Shown one piece after another: positions 32,114-41,588 of a stretch of 64,000 nucleotides of DNA (positions are counted from its first letter, which is position 1; every line of letters begins with the position of its first letter). The notes beneath the pieces are model-generated. The model worked only from the letters and a program-made list of their open reading frames with translations. It had not been told where the DNA came from and made no database searches. The DNA lies in the NCBI GenBank assembly GCA_024291935.2, contig CM044315.1, positions 57,572,385-57,636,384 of the forward strand, read 5' to 3'. Made by a program: the position numbers and the translations under genes. This DNA comes from Okapia johnstoni (taxonomy: Eukaryota; Chordata; Mammalia; Artiodactyla; Giraffidae).

Positions 32114-34700
32114 TCACCGTTCAGGGAGATTAATCACTGGAACCCACTGATCCATGTAGCGACTTTCCCGGCAAAAACAAATAAGTTGACTTAAGGCAGG
32201 ATCCTTCCACTGTGATGAATGTGGATTCTGGGAACAAATTTAGAAAAAATAAAATTATTATTAAAAAAAAAAAAATCTGACTTTGCTACTAATTACAATA
32301 TTTCTGAGGGGAAGACGCTTGAACATTCTATACTTTGGCTCTGTGACAGACCACTTAAAACCATAAAAAAATTTTTTTCCAGGTAGTTGGGTTTCCTGCA
32401 AAATCATTAAGGGGTAATTCTCTACGAAGCTATACTCTGCAGTCTGAACACATGCAACTAACTGAGCCATATATATGTTTTCATATTTATTCAGTTTTTG
32501 CATGAGAATATTATTCATAGGCTTGTCCTACCAAACTTGTACCTTGGTGGACACCTGAGAAATACTTCCATGCTAGGCTACCAGGAGTTTAGAGCTGCAG
32601 AACAGTTAACTAAAACTGCCACCTGTTATCCTCCCAAAAGAGAGAGTAGTATTTTTCAGGAGTAGCAAAATAATGAGGCTGCCACTTAAGGAGATCAGTC
32701 AAACAGTCCCAAAATGTAAAAGACAAAACAATCACATTTACCTCTGTAAACACATTATCTACCTTTCAAAGGTTTTTATGGGGGCGAGGGGACATTTAAA
32801 AAACTGCAAGATCACAAAGAAAAAATTTCCACTCTATGCCCTGAATGTATTTCTAGGGAATTAATGAGGTCTGTCTCCTACACCATTTCTATTTTTAGCT
32901 CTGACTGGCAGAGAATGAAGCTGACTCCTTAATGAGGTTGAGCCAGGAATTTATTTGGCTTTATCTAATCTGCCCTGCTAAAGGAATTAGTCACGGGAGG
33001 TAGTGCAGATGTAGGTAGGGAGTAGCTGGGCTGACAATGCTGACTCACAAGGATCTCTTCCGCTTCTGGCAGCCTCCAACGTGCTTAGACACGTTCTGTC
33101 CCAGAGAAAATCCCCATGATGAAACTATCACATCTCGGCTGAAAGTCCAGCCACACACTTTAATGGGGCAAAGGCGCCCGTCTCTTGACCCTCGCCCATT
33201 TCAGCTCCGGAGTCAGGCGACTCTCAGCCCTCACGAACTTCCTGCCGGGACTCTAACCTCGACCTGCCCGCAAGTCCCCTTCTCCCTTACCGTCACCAGC
33301 ACGCAGTGTAGGTCCGGGGGCTGCTCCGCGCCCTCGCTGGCCGCGGGGCCCGCATCGGGCTCCAGGAGCAAGAGTTCGGCCAGCCGGCCCGGGTTGCTGA
33401 CACGCAGGATGTCGATATCGTTCTCGCAGCAGAATGCCTGGATCAGGGTGAAGTGGATCTGCAGAGCCACGTCCCTGTCGTCGTCCTCGTCCGCCGCCAG
33501 CAGGCACAGCACCACATTATCCGGGTCGCTGCGGGCAGAGAATGAACGGGCTGGTGAGCCCAAAGGCAAGACCCGCCGCGTGGCAGCCCACACCCCCCGC
33601 CCAGGTGCCAGGGGTCGCGCCCGGGTCCGCTCACTCCCCCTGGGACAAGAAGCCGCGGGACAGATGGAACGCGGCAGGAAGTGGCGCTGCAGGGCGAGGG
33701 GAGACCGGTGAAGGGGACCTTCTCTGGCTGGGGCGAACAGGAGAACCACGAGGGTCACGCGAGGGCTCCACTTACACGTTGAGCAGCTTGGCTGCCTCGT
33801 ACACCCCGACAGTGATGGTGCGCTGACTCAGGGCTTTGCTGAGCACTTCCTCGAGGGCATCCCCCACCTTATCCATCCTACACGCGGGAAGAAACCAGGG
33901 GATCCCGTCACACTCAGCCCCTCCGGGCAGTCGCCGCCTCCTCGCCCTGCACCGCGACCCTCCCTACCGAGGGCACGCGCAAAAGCGCCCCTCGACCTTT
34001 TGCAAACCCAGGACTCCCTGGGATGTCATCCCCTTCCCCTCATAACCCTTAAGCCCAGAGGCCCGGCATCCTGTGAGCAGCCCCGAGAGTGACACCCGCC
34101 ACCCTTTCCCGAGTGCACTGCTAGTCCTTGGCGCTGGGTGCAGCCACAGGCTGTCGGCCGCAAGAGCCGCACGGGCAGGGACGGTCACCTCTGCCCTTTG
34201 CAAAGCCTCGAGGGGCTCGACCGGCGTGCGGGGTACGCTCCTCCCGTCCACGCGCGCCTCCAGAGTGTTCCAGAGGAAGAAAGGCGGGATAGGAGGTACC
34301 CGCTGCAAACTTTTAACCACTCGCTCCCCATTAACCTTGCATAGCCCGGCAGCACCGGGGGCACGCAGAAGGCAAGCAGAATTCAGGCAGAGGCTCTGGC
34401 CGACTTACCTTTCGGTCTTCTGCTCTCCAGCCGAGAATTCCTCCAAAGTCATATTGCAACTGCAGGTCGCCCACAGAGAGAGAGCGGCGTGCGGGCTGCT
34501 CCTGCCACCGCCGGCGCGCGGGCGCCTGCTTTCCACACTCCCTTGCAGGCTCCTCCAGCGCCCGCCGCCGCCGCGCCGTCCGCCCCTCCCGCCCCGCTGG
34601 CTCGCTCGCTCGCTCGCTCGCTCGTCGGCTCTCGGCAGCCCACTCGCCACTGACAGCGACACAGACACCACAGCCGCCTCACAGCCACTGAAGGACAAAG
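31548..34700 (-). CDS. GADD45A: Growth arrest and DNA damage-inducible protein GADD45 alpha (whole transcription unit)
   Basis: Four coding exons on the - strand (34452-34409, 33877-33776, 33528-33291, 32227-32114) join to 498 bases, giving 165 codons plus TGA, the family length. All introns are GT-AG. The product is a small acidic nuclear protein with the L7Ae-like GADD45 fold. It dimerises and binds PCNA, CDK1/cyclin B1, p21 and MAP3K4, linking stress to G2/M arrest, p38/JNK signalling and DNA repair or demethylation (family knowledge). Visible marks are the N-terminus [15 protein letters not shown], the acidic loop DEDDDRD (62-68) and the C-terminus VPVINLPER. Two residues differ from the human protein as I recall it: Asp88 for Asn and Pro106 for Thr. 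Transcript ends are inferred from the poly(A) signal and promoter spacing. The gene converges on GNG12. Confidence 0.97.
31570..31575 (-). terminator. GADD45A: GADD45A polyadenylation signal AATAAA
   Basis: It reads ACAATAAACTGG on the - strand, about 540 bases past the stop codon, with T-rich sequence downstream. The placement matches the 3' end of the human message as I remember it. Confidence 0.75.
32114..32227 (-). CDS. GADD45A: GADD45A coding exon 4
   Basis: The exon encodes the last 37 residues, [10 protein letters not shown] to VPVINLPER, then TGA. The acceptor is CCCAG at 32232-32228. It holds the C-terminal strand and helix. Confidence 0.97.
   Translation of the reverse strand, partial: NPHSSQWKDPALSQLICFCRESRYMDQWVPVINLPER
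33041..33047. promoter_or_regulatory. GADD45A: AP-1 site TGACTCA in GADD45A intron 3
   Basis: A perfect AP-1 consensus lies 30 bases from the p53-like element. An AP-1 element in intron 3 has been reported to drive basal and radiation-induced GADD45A expression (literature, from memory). Confidence 0.55.
33077..33096 (-). promoter_or_regulatory. GADD45A: Degenerate p53 response element
   Basis: On the - strand the two decamers are GAACGTGTCT and AAGCACGTTG with no spacer. The human intron-3 element as remembered is GAACATGTCT AAGCATGCTG. The C and G of each CWWG core are kept, but one W in each core is changed (CGTG, CACG). Location and alignment support homology. Binding strength is unknown and may be reduced. 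Confidence 0.6.
33291..33528 (-). CDS. GADD45A: GADD45A coding exon 3
   Basis: The exon is 238 bases and encodes residues 50-128. It carries the acidic loop DEDDDRD and the helix [14 protein letters not shown], regions tied by the literature to CDK1 binding and dimerisation. The Ala/Glu-rich loop [11 protein letters not shown] lies near its end. It is flanked by CGCAG and GTAAGG and lies inside the CpG island. Confidence 0.97.
33776..33877 (-). CDS. GADD45A: GADD45A coding exon 2
   Basis: The exon is 102 bases, the same size I recall for the human exon. It encodes the end of Arg15 through Asn48 and two bases of Val49, starting [10 protein letters not shown] and ending EAAKLLN. This is the first helix and strand of the fold. 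It is flanked by TGTAG and GTAAG. Confidence 0.96.
34409..34452 (-). CDS. GADD45A: GADD45A coding exon 1
   Basis: Forty-four bases encode residues 1-14 and two bases of Arg15. The exon ends in AG followed by donor GTAAGT (34408-34403). The ATG has A at -3. No in-frame stop lies between it and about 34698, so the start rests on family length and the usual N-terminus. Confidence 0.95.
34453..34700 (-). other. GADD45A: GADD45A 5' UTR
   Basis: GC-rich leader with no upstream ATG on the - strand. It contains a (CGAG)6 run at 34601-34624 and a run of GGC-type triplets. The transcription start near 34700 is inferred from spacing to the octamer and CCAAT elements, not seen directly. Confidence 0.6.
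34601..34624 (-). repeat. (CGAG)6 tetranucleotide run in GADD45A 5' UTR
   Basis: Six perfect CTCG units on the + strand, CGAG in the transcript. The length is likely variable between individuals (inference). Confidence 0.85.
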
Positions 34701-34753
34701 GCCCCGCTCGCTGGAGTTATCCTGCCAACCCCCAGCCAACCACCATCCTCTTC

Positions 34754-34787
34754 ATTTGCATACGTGCAGCCATTGGGCTATGCAAAT
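34754..34787 (-). promoter_or_regulatory. GADD45A: GADD45A proximal promoter: octamer, CCAAT, octamer
   Basis: Read on the - strand the order is ATTTGCAT (34787-34780), CCAAT (34776-34772) and ATGCAAAT (34761-34754). Both octamers are perfect OCT-1 sites in opposite orientation. The human promoter has paired OCT-1 sites and a CAAT box that mediate p53-independent induction, for example through BRCA1 with NF-YA and OCT-1 (literature). The array sits about 50-90 bases upstream of the inferred start. Confidence 0.8.
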
Positions 34788-34872
34788 AAGCCTGTTCAGA
34801 CAATTTGACCTCAGCTCCTGGAACCAGGCGGAGAGGAGCGGAAGAGGGAGGGGCCAGGAAGAAAAAGAGCCT

Positions 34873-34922
34873 GGGGGGGGGGGCGGGGGCGGGGGCGGGG
34901 GCGGGGGCGGGGGCGGGCGGGG
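34873..34922. repeat. GGGGGC hexanucleotide tract upstream of GADD45A
   Basis: An initial run of 11 G is followed by repeated GGGGGC units ending in GGGCGGGG. It contains many GC boxes (GGGCGG) and at least six G-runs of four or more on the + strand, so it can in principle form a G-quadruplex. It lies about 85 bases upstream of the distal octamer. Confidence 0.9.
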
Positions 34923-37900
34923 TTCCGAGCCTACTCTCACTCCGTAGGCGGGGCGGGTAGGAGAGGAGGTCTTTGTAGGGGGGCGGGGAGAGGAGGGTGT
35001 CTTCAGCTTGGGCTGGAGCTGGCTGCCAAGTGTTTTTCTTATTGGTGCACTATTTTTTTAATTGTCGTTTCAAGTCTTTTGTTTTGGGGGACTGCTATTA
35101 ACATCTATTTTCAGGGTTAATGCACCCAAGTCTAGTAATTATTAGTACGCAGGTTATATAAAAAGAGTGTATCCAGACCTCTGGGGCAAAGTTTACCTCA
35201 GAAGTGTTGTTTATGTAAGTCTAAGCAAAGCTGCTTATTAGTAGTAGTATTATTTCGGTGCCCTGATGGCTGGTTTGATTTATTTTTGGAAAGTTGCAAG
35301 GGTTGGAAGCTCAAAAAAGAAAAATCAACACGTTTGTGTTTGGTGGTGGCAGGGAACCAAGTTGGAATCTTTTACACAGAAAGCAGCAAGACTTCCCACC
35401 TGCCCAGGGTAACTGGAAAACCGAGTTCAGGAGGAGCTGGTTACCACATGTATAACCATTTACCCTAGCCTCACAACCCCAATTCACCTTTCTCAGCCTT
35501 TCCCAAAGGAGGATCCTTCTTCAGGGCACCAGCTGAGACAAATGTCTGACACCCACACAAGCCACACATCTAAACTCAAAATGCTCTGGATATGCCCTCA
35601 GCTTCCTTTCATAAGGCAAGTATATCACTACCTTCCACAGGGGGCCTATGATCTCACTGTGCATTATTGATGTTAGTTCCTGAATCAAGAAGTTGCAGCT
35701 ATAGGTCCTTTTAGTCATAGGCTAAAATTTCACCTTTGAGATAATGGCAATCTGTGGGTGGAAAGAAAGTAGTAGTTATACATTTTTGAAAAACAAAATT
35801 GAACGTATAGGGTTTGAATAGGTTGAAAGTTTTTTGTATCATAAGTTTATGCAATAAATGCAAAAATATGTGTTAAACCTACTGAAGTCACCAAAAGTGT
35901 TAAAAAAAAAAAAACTCCCATATGCTTGCTTTCAAAACAATGCTTGCATTTTTAAGGTCACTGTACAGACAAAGGTCACAGAAGTAATTTTCTGCTAAGC
36001 TACAAGGGAGTTTTTGCACCCGTATGTTCATATCATTCTAGACAAAATATCCTTCAGCTTTCTTGATCTTAATTTAGAGGAAAAGAAAAGTGATAGGTCA
36101 GGTTTTCTGGCTCATTTATTTGAGCTGCCATTTTGCACTTCATCTCTAACTGCGTTGTCAGCAAGGGACAAGCTTTGACTAAAGGAATGGTGCTGGTCTG
36201 TGGGTCATTTACCCAGAAATGTATGTTTCATATCTATACCTTAAATTCTAACATGTAGCGTCTTTGTTAAAAAAATTCCTTTAAATTGGAATTTAGGTAG
36301 GTGCTGAAGCATTTTCCGTTTTGCAAACAAACCCTGAATTATGCAATCTGCCCTGAGTCATCATTTGGAGACTGTTGAACTCTGTTCTGTGGAACTCCAA
36401 GGTTCTACCCAGTAGGTATTTCTTAGAGGTTCCTTGGAAGAAGTGTGATCACTGTAAACTGACAGCAAATTAGGGAATCGAGTGAGTTTCTTGACAGCGG
36501 GGAGTGTGACTTCATCAACGTGGTATTCTTGGTACCTACCACAATTTCTGCATTTGGTGGAAGCATGGCCAGTGTTCACTGAGTTAAGTAGAATCTGAAT
36601 TGAACAATAAGATCTCAGAATACTGCAGTCCTGTGCAGTGCATGAATTCTAAGATATTCCACATTTAATTTTAGTTCAAAAATCTTCTTTGCTATCCTAC
36701 AATATACCAAGAACTGTACAATTCCTGGCCCTTTGCCTTTAAAGTGCTTACCATCTAATTGTTATGCCCATGCTTGAACTGGGTTTTGGGACAAAATAGT
36801 ATGCACTGTCATCAGCCAGCTATGCTGAAAATCCCATGACTTTAGTCATCTGAACGGAAACTGTAGGACAGTAGAACCCATGTATTGTTATTCCAATTCA
36901 AGTGAACCACAGCCCTAATAATGCCCCACCCAGGCCAACTGTAAGCAGTAAAAATGCAGTATAAAAAGATTACTTCTTAATATAGACTTAGTTTCTCACT
37001 CAACAAGTACACTGCATTCTTTATTTGATTTCAAGGGAAAGTGATTTGTTCAAGTGTTATGAGGTTGTTCTCTGTGAGATAAGCCTAGCCTTCCAGTATT
37101 CAAAAATATTCATCTGTCATACTTTCTGACTCAGATATGTTACACCATTTTGCCTCATTGCTGAGTCTACCTAGACTGTTTCATCACTGATTATTTTGGT
37201 GTTTCCCACCGGAAGTAGAAGCTGCATTTGTCTGCTACTAGATTGTAGTTATATATTAGGATGAATTTAGATGATACCTTTCGTAAATGCTTATTAGCCC
37301 CTGGGGAGGATGGTATCCAATGATAAATTAGAGGAATAGCCCTAGATAGGTACATATGTGTAAATATACTTTTTTCATACATTTTAAAAATAATCTGTAT
37401 TAAAATATAATTCCAATATATAAAATCATTTTAAAAATTATCCCAGGTAACTCCAAGTACTTCAACTGCACGGGACTGGAATGACCTTCTAGTAATATTT
37501 ATAATGAAGCTAAATGGTTATATTTGGATGTTAGATAAAAAACATTTATACTCAGGAGTTGTCAAATAATTTTAGCACTGCTGCCTGCTTTACATCTTAA
37601 AAGTCTTTTTTGATTTTTTTTCATTATTATCATACATATATTCTTACTACTGGTTCTGTAGTATAGAATGATAAATTTTCTCTCTTTCAAAAATTTATCA
37701 ATCCTTTAACATCTGAAAGAAATATGATGCTTATTATTTCAGTATTAGACATGTCATTCTTCACAATGAAGGATATCAATTAATCTATGACAGATGTATT
37801 AACTATCAATACTTATCTAGAACTGTATTACATTACATTTTGTTGTTAAAAATCCTAAGGTTCCTGAAGAATTTTTTTATGTAAGACTGGTAAAGTTAGT

Positions 37901-38261
37901 TTCTAAAGTCAGGCCCTCAATTTCCCTCAATTTTTTTCTCAGAGAAGACCATTCAGACAATTTACACCTAAAACTGTATAATTTCTTAAGATCAATATTT
38001 CCATTTGATTTTAACATAAACGTTTAGTTTCTTGGGCCATCTGGTAGGCAAATTCTGAGATGGCCTCAATGATCTCTAACCCCAATGTTAAGCTTTGTAT
38101 AAGCCTTTTCCTTTCTGTGTGGGCAGAACCTCTATTCCTCAAACCAATAGAATATGACAATGGTGTTGAGCTATCACATCCATGATTATGTTATATTTTA
38201 TGGCAAAGGTGAAAGTACTTTGCAAGTATAAGTATTTTGTTGACTTTGAGTTAATCAGGAG

Positions 38262-39088
38262 GAAGTTTGACTGTAAATTGATACAGTCGCTATGGAGAAC
38301 AGTAAAAAGCTAAAAGTAGAGCTACCATATCATCCAACAACCCCACTCCTAGGCATCTATCTGGAGAAAAACTTGGTTCAAAAGTATATATGCATCCCAA
38401 TGTTCATTGCAGCACTGTTGCAATAGCAAAGACATGTGGTAGTTGCTCAGTCATGTCTGACTCTGTGACCCTATGGACTGTAGCATGCCAGGCTCCTCTG
38501 TCAATGGGATTTTCCAGGCAAGAATACTGGAGTGGGTTGCCATTTCCTTCTCCAGGGGATCTTTCTAACCCAAGGATTGAACCTGGGTCTCCCGCATTTC
38601 AAGCAGATTCTTTACCACCTGAGCCACCAGGGAAGCCCTAAAAGTTCAGATGAATGGATAAAGAAGATGTGGTACATATATACAATGGAATATTACTCAG
38701 CCATTAAAAAAGAATGAAATAATGCCATTTGCAGCAACTTGGATGGACCTGGAGATTATTATACTAAGAGGAGTAAGTCAGACAGAGAAAGACAAAGATC
38801 ATATGATATCACTTATATGCAGAATATAAAAAAATGATACAAATGAGCTTATCTACAAAAGAGAAACAGACTCACAGACTTAGAAAATGAACTTATGGTT
38901 ACCAGGGGGTAAGGTTGGTAGAAGGGATAGACTGAGAGTTCGGGGCTTCTGTGTACACACTGCCATATTTAGAATAGATAACCAACAAGGATCTACAGTA
39001 TAGCACAAGGAACTCTGCTCAATATTCTGTAATAACCTAAATGGGAAAAGAATTTGAAGAAGGATAGAAAAATAAATAAATAAAAGGG
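38262..39088 (+). mobile_element. L1 LINE 3' end, split by Bov-tA
   Basis: AGCTACCATATCATCCAACA, CATTGCAGCACTGTTGCAAT, then after the SINE TGAATGGATAAAGAAGATGT, TGGACCTGGAGATTATTATA and an AAATAAATAAATAAA tail. Confidence 0.85.
38437..38640 (-). mobile_element. Bov-tA SINE inside the L1
   Basis: TAGTTGCTCAGTCATGTCTG to CCACCAGGGAAGCCCT, a full reverse Bov-tA. Confidence 0.92.
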
Positions 39089-40451
39089 AGATTATGCTAG
39101 GTGGGTCCTAACCTAACCACATGAACACTTTAGAAGAGGGCTCAACCTTCTCTGAAGAAGTACTGGAAGCATCAGAGACTTTCTTTCTCCACTGCTGGTT
39201 TTGAAGGAACAAACTTCCATTAAGCTGCAAGAAAATGGATTTTACCAACAACTTGAGGGAGCTTGGCAGTATACCCTTCCCTAGTCAAGCCTTCAGATGA
39301 GAATGTAGCCTGGTCAACACTGATTTTAGCCTTGTGAAACTCAAAAACGTTCACCCTGCTAAACCACACCCAGACATCTGACCTTCAGAAACTATGTGAT
39401 AATAATGTTTTAAACCATTAAGTAACTTGTTATTTGTAATCTGTTATGTAGCATCAAAGCCTAATACAATATCCTTAATACTAGCTTGTTGTGTGTTCAA
39501 TAAATTCTTTCCCTATGGAAATTTTCTTCAGCTATTAATATTCATGGCACTAGAGGCATGATGTTGCTTTGAGCTTTAGGCTGACCACCTTGTGTTGCCA
39601 TTAGCTGCTCACATTTCACCAGCCATGCAGGGGCCATCCAGCTGAGGTGTCAGATGAAGAGACTCTCTAGGACATTTTTCAGGGACCCCCTCACCCCATT
39701 TCCCCACCTTCCCACTGAGTTAAGTGTATCAGGATGTTTCTATCATGGTAGGAATGTTCTCTCTGTGAATGTCTCTACTTGGTGGGCTGCTTGAAAGTGA
39801 AGATGATAGGTGTTCTGGATGGGTAATTGGCCATTGGTATTCTGGTAATATGACCAGGTTTCTGAATTTTCTATCTCTGAAATAGAAGAGGTGATTCTTT
39901 TCACCCATGTACTTCATTGTAAAGGTTTATCCTTCCTAACTCTTAAAAGCTTAGTTCTTCTCTGTCTACACTCACTCTCTTGGTGACCTCATCCAGTCTC
40001 ATGACCTTAAATATTTATATGCTGATGACTCCCAAATATACTTCCAATCTGGTCAGTCATCTCTTATGAACCTCAGGCTTATTCGTCATCTCTGTGTAGA
40101 TATACAATAAGCATCTCAAACTTACAATGACAAAAGTTGGTAATAGTCCTCCTATAGGTTAATGGAAACTCTGTTCTTCCCATTGCTCAGCCCCCAAGCC
40201 ATGGTGTCATCCTTGACTTCTTTTCTTCACAACCCACATCCAGTCCATCAGCAAACCCTATTGACTTACTTCAAAAAGTAAAATAATTCAACCATTTCTC
40301 AGGCTTCCACCACAATCCCACAACCATCTCCCCCTTGGATAACTGCAACAACTGGTTTCTCTCTCTCCTTTTGTCCTTCCTCTACTCACCTCCAGCAACC
40401 AAAGTATTCTGTATACTATGGAATACTATAATACTAATATATACTATAGAA

Positions 40452-40611
40452 TAGCCCACCAGGCTCCTCTGTCCATAGAATTCTCCAGGCAAGGATATTA
40501 GAGTGGGCAGCCATTTCCTTCTCCAGGGGATCTTCCTGACCCAGGGATCAAACCTGAATCTCCCACATTGCAGACAGATTCTTTACCATCTGAGCCACCA
40601 GAGAAGACCTG
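40452..40611 (-). mobile_element. Bov-tA SINE (head and half body)
   Basis: AGCCCACCAGGCTCCTCTGT to GAGCCACCAGAGAAGACCT, sitting inside an ACTATA-rich AT block. Confidence 0.88.
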
Positions 40612-40835
40612 AAGTATAGAGTACTATAGTACTGTATAAACTATAGAATACTATATATACTATTTCTATAAAATCAAGTCAGATCACAGTCACTTCTCTG
40701 ACCCAAACTTACTAATGGCTCCACTTTTCGCTTGGAGTAAAAGCGAAAGTCATTACTAAGGTCTAAGAGACCCTCAAAACTCTGTTCACCATGATGAAAA
40801 GTTCTAATATTGATGATGGTGATAATTGCACAACC

Positions 40836-41088
40836 GTTGTTGTTCAGTCACTAAGTCATGTCTGACTCTTTGTGGCCCCATGGACTGCAGCACATCAGTC
40901 TTCCCTGTCCTTCACTATCTCCCAGAGTTCACTCAAACTCATGTCCATTGGCCATCCAACCATCTCATCCTCTGGCATCCCCTTCTCCTCCTGCCCTCAA
41001 TGTTTCCCAGTGTCAGGGTCTTTTCCAATGAGTCAGCTCTTTGCATCCAGTGGCCAAAGTATTGGAGCTTCAGCATCAGTCCTTCCAG
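40836..41088 (-). mobile_element. BovB LINE 3' end
   Basis: GTTGTTGTTCAGTCACTAAG, CACTATCTCCCAGAGTTCAC, TGAGTCAGCTCTTTGCATCC and GGAGCTTCAGCATCAGTCCT in reverse BovB order. Confidence 0.9.
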
Positions 41089-41195
41089 TGATTTCCCTGG
41101 TGGTCCAGTGGTTAAGACTCCATGTTTCCAATGCAGGGGACGTGGGTTCTATCCCTGGTCAGGGAACTAAGATCCCACATGCCATGCAGTACACA
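41089..41195 (+). mobile_element. CHR SINE (short form)
   Basis: GATTTCCCTGGTGGTCCAGT to CATGCCATGCAGTACA. It directly abuts the BovB fragment. Confidence 0.88.
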
Positions 41196-41207
41196 ACTGT
41201 ATTTATA

Positions 41208-41287
41208 TTAAAAAGTCATTGAGTAGTATACATAGGGTAAATTGTAGGTAATGTAGATTGTATCTCAATAAACCTGTTATTAAAAAA
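41208..41287 (+). mobile_element. L1 LINE 3' terminal scrap
   Basis: GGGTAAATTGTAGGTAATGT and TATCTCAATAAACCTGTTAT are the last bases of an L1 3' UTR. Confidence 0.6.
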
Positions 41288-41396
41288 GTACTGAATCCCT
41301 CCTGGAATCTCATCTTTTGCTACTCTCCATCATATGCATTCCTTCCAAGCCATAGTGACCTTTCTTCTGCCTCAGGGCTCTGTACTGACTAAAAGT

Positions 41397-41588
41397 GTTA
41401 ATCGCTCAATCATGTCTGACTCTGTGTGACCCCATGGATTGTAGCCCACCAGGCTTCTCTGTCCATGGAATTCTCGTAAGAATACTGGAGCTATTCCCTT
41501 CTCCAGGGGATCTTTCCTGACCCAGGGATCAAGCTTGCATCTCCCACATTGCAGGCAGATTCTTAACTGTCTAAGCCATGAAGGAAGC
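41397..41588 (-). mobile_element. Bov-tA SINE
   Basis: Reverse Bov-tA with small internal losses. The target-site duplication CTGTACTGACT with an A/G difference just after it flanks both sides (41381-, 41589-). Confidence 0.92.

Larger units (their letters stand above)
32228..33290 (-). other. GADD45A: GADD45A intron 3 with enhancer region
   Basis: The intron is 1063 bases with GTAAG and CCCAG ends. In mammals this intron carries the p53 response element of the gene. Here a p53-like decamer pair lies at 33077-33096 and a perfect TGACTCA at 33041-33047. The rest is AT-rich, with no transposon I recognise. Confidence 0.85.
33150..34980. promoter_or_regulatory. GADD45A: CpG island over GADD45A promoter and exons 1-3
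   Basis: G+C and CpG density are far above the AT-rich surroundings across this interval, and both fall off sharply near each edge. Several long open frames here on both strands follow from scarce stop codons and are not genes. Confidence 0.85.
38045..39475 (+). mobile_element. Old MaLR-related LTR (MLT1-like), split by L1
   Basis: Left part 38045-38260 has TGGCAAAGGTGAAAGTACTT and TTGACTTTGAGTTAATCAGG. Right part 39090-39475 has GGAGATTATGCTAGGTGGGT, ACAACTTGAGGGAGCTTGGC and TTTAAACCATTAAGTAACTT. Together they follow one consensus, so the L1 between them is an insertion. Family assignment from memory. Confidence 0.6.

Noticed and set aside
33037..33711. 224-codon open frame on the + strand opposite GADD45A exons 2-3
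   Set aside because: Same CpG-island effect; it overlaps the real exons on the other strand and has no recognisable domain.
34073..34789. 238-codon open frame on the + strand opposite GADD45A exon 1
   Set aside because: It lies in the CpG island where stops are rare, has low-complexity Arg/Pro/Ser composition and runs antisense to a proven gene.
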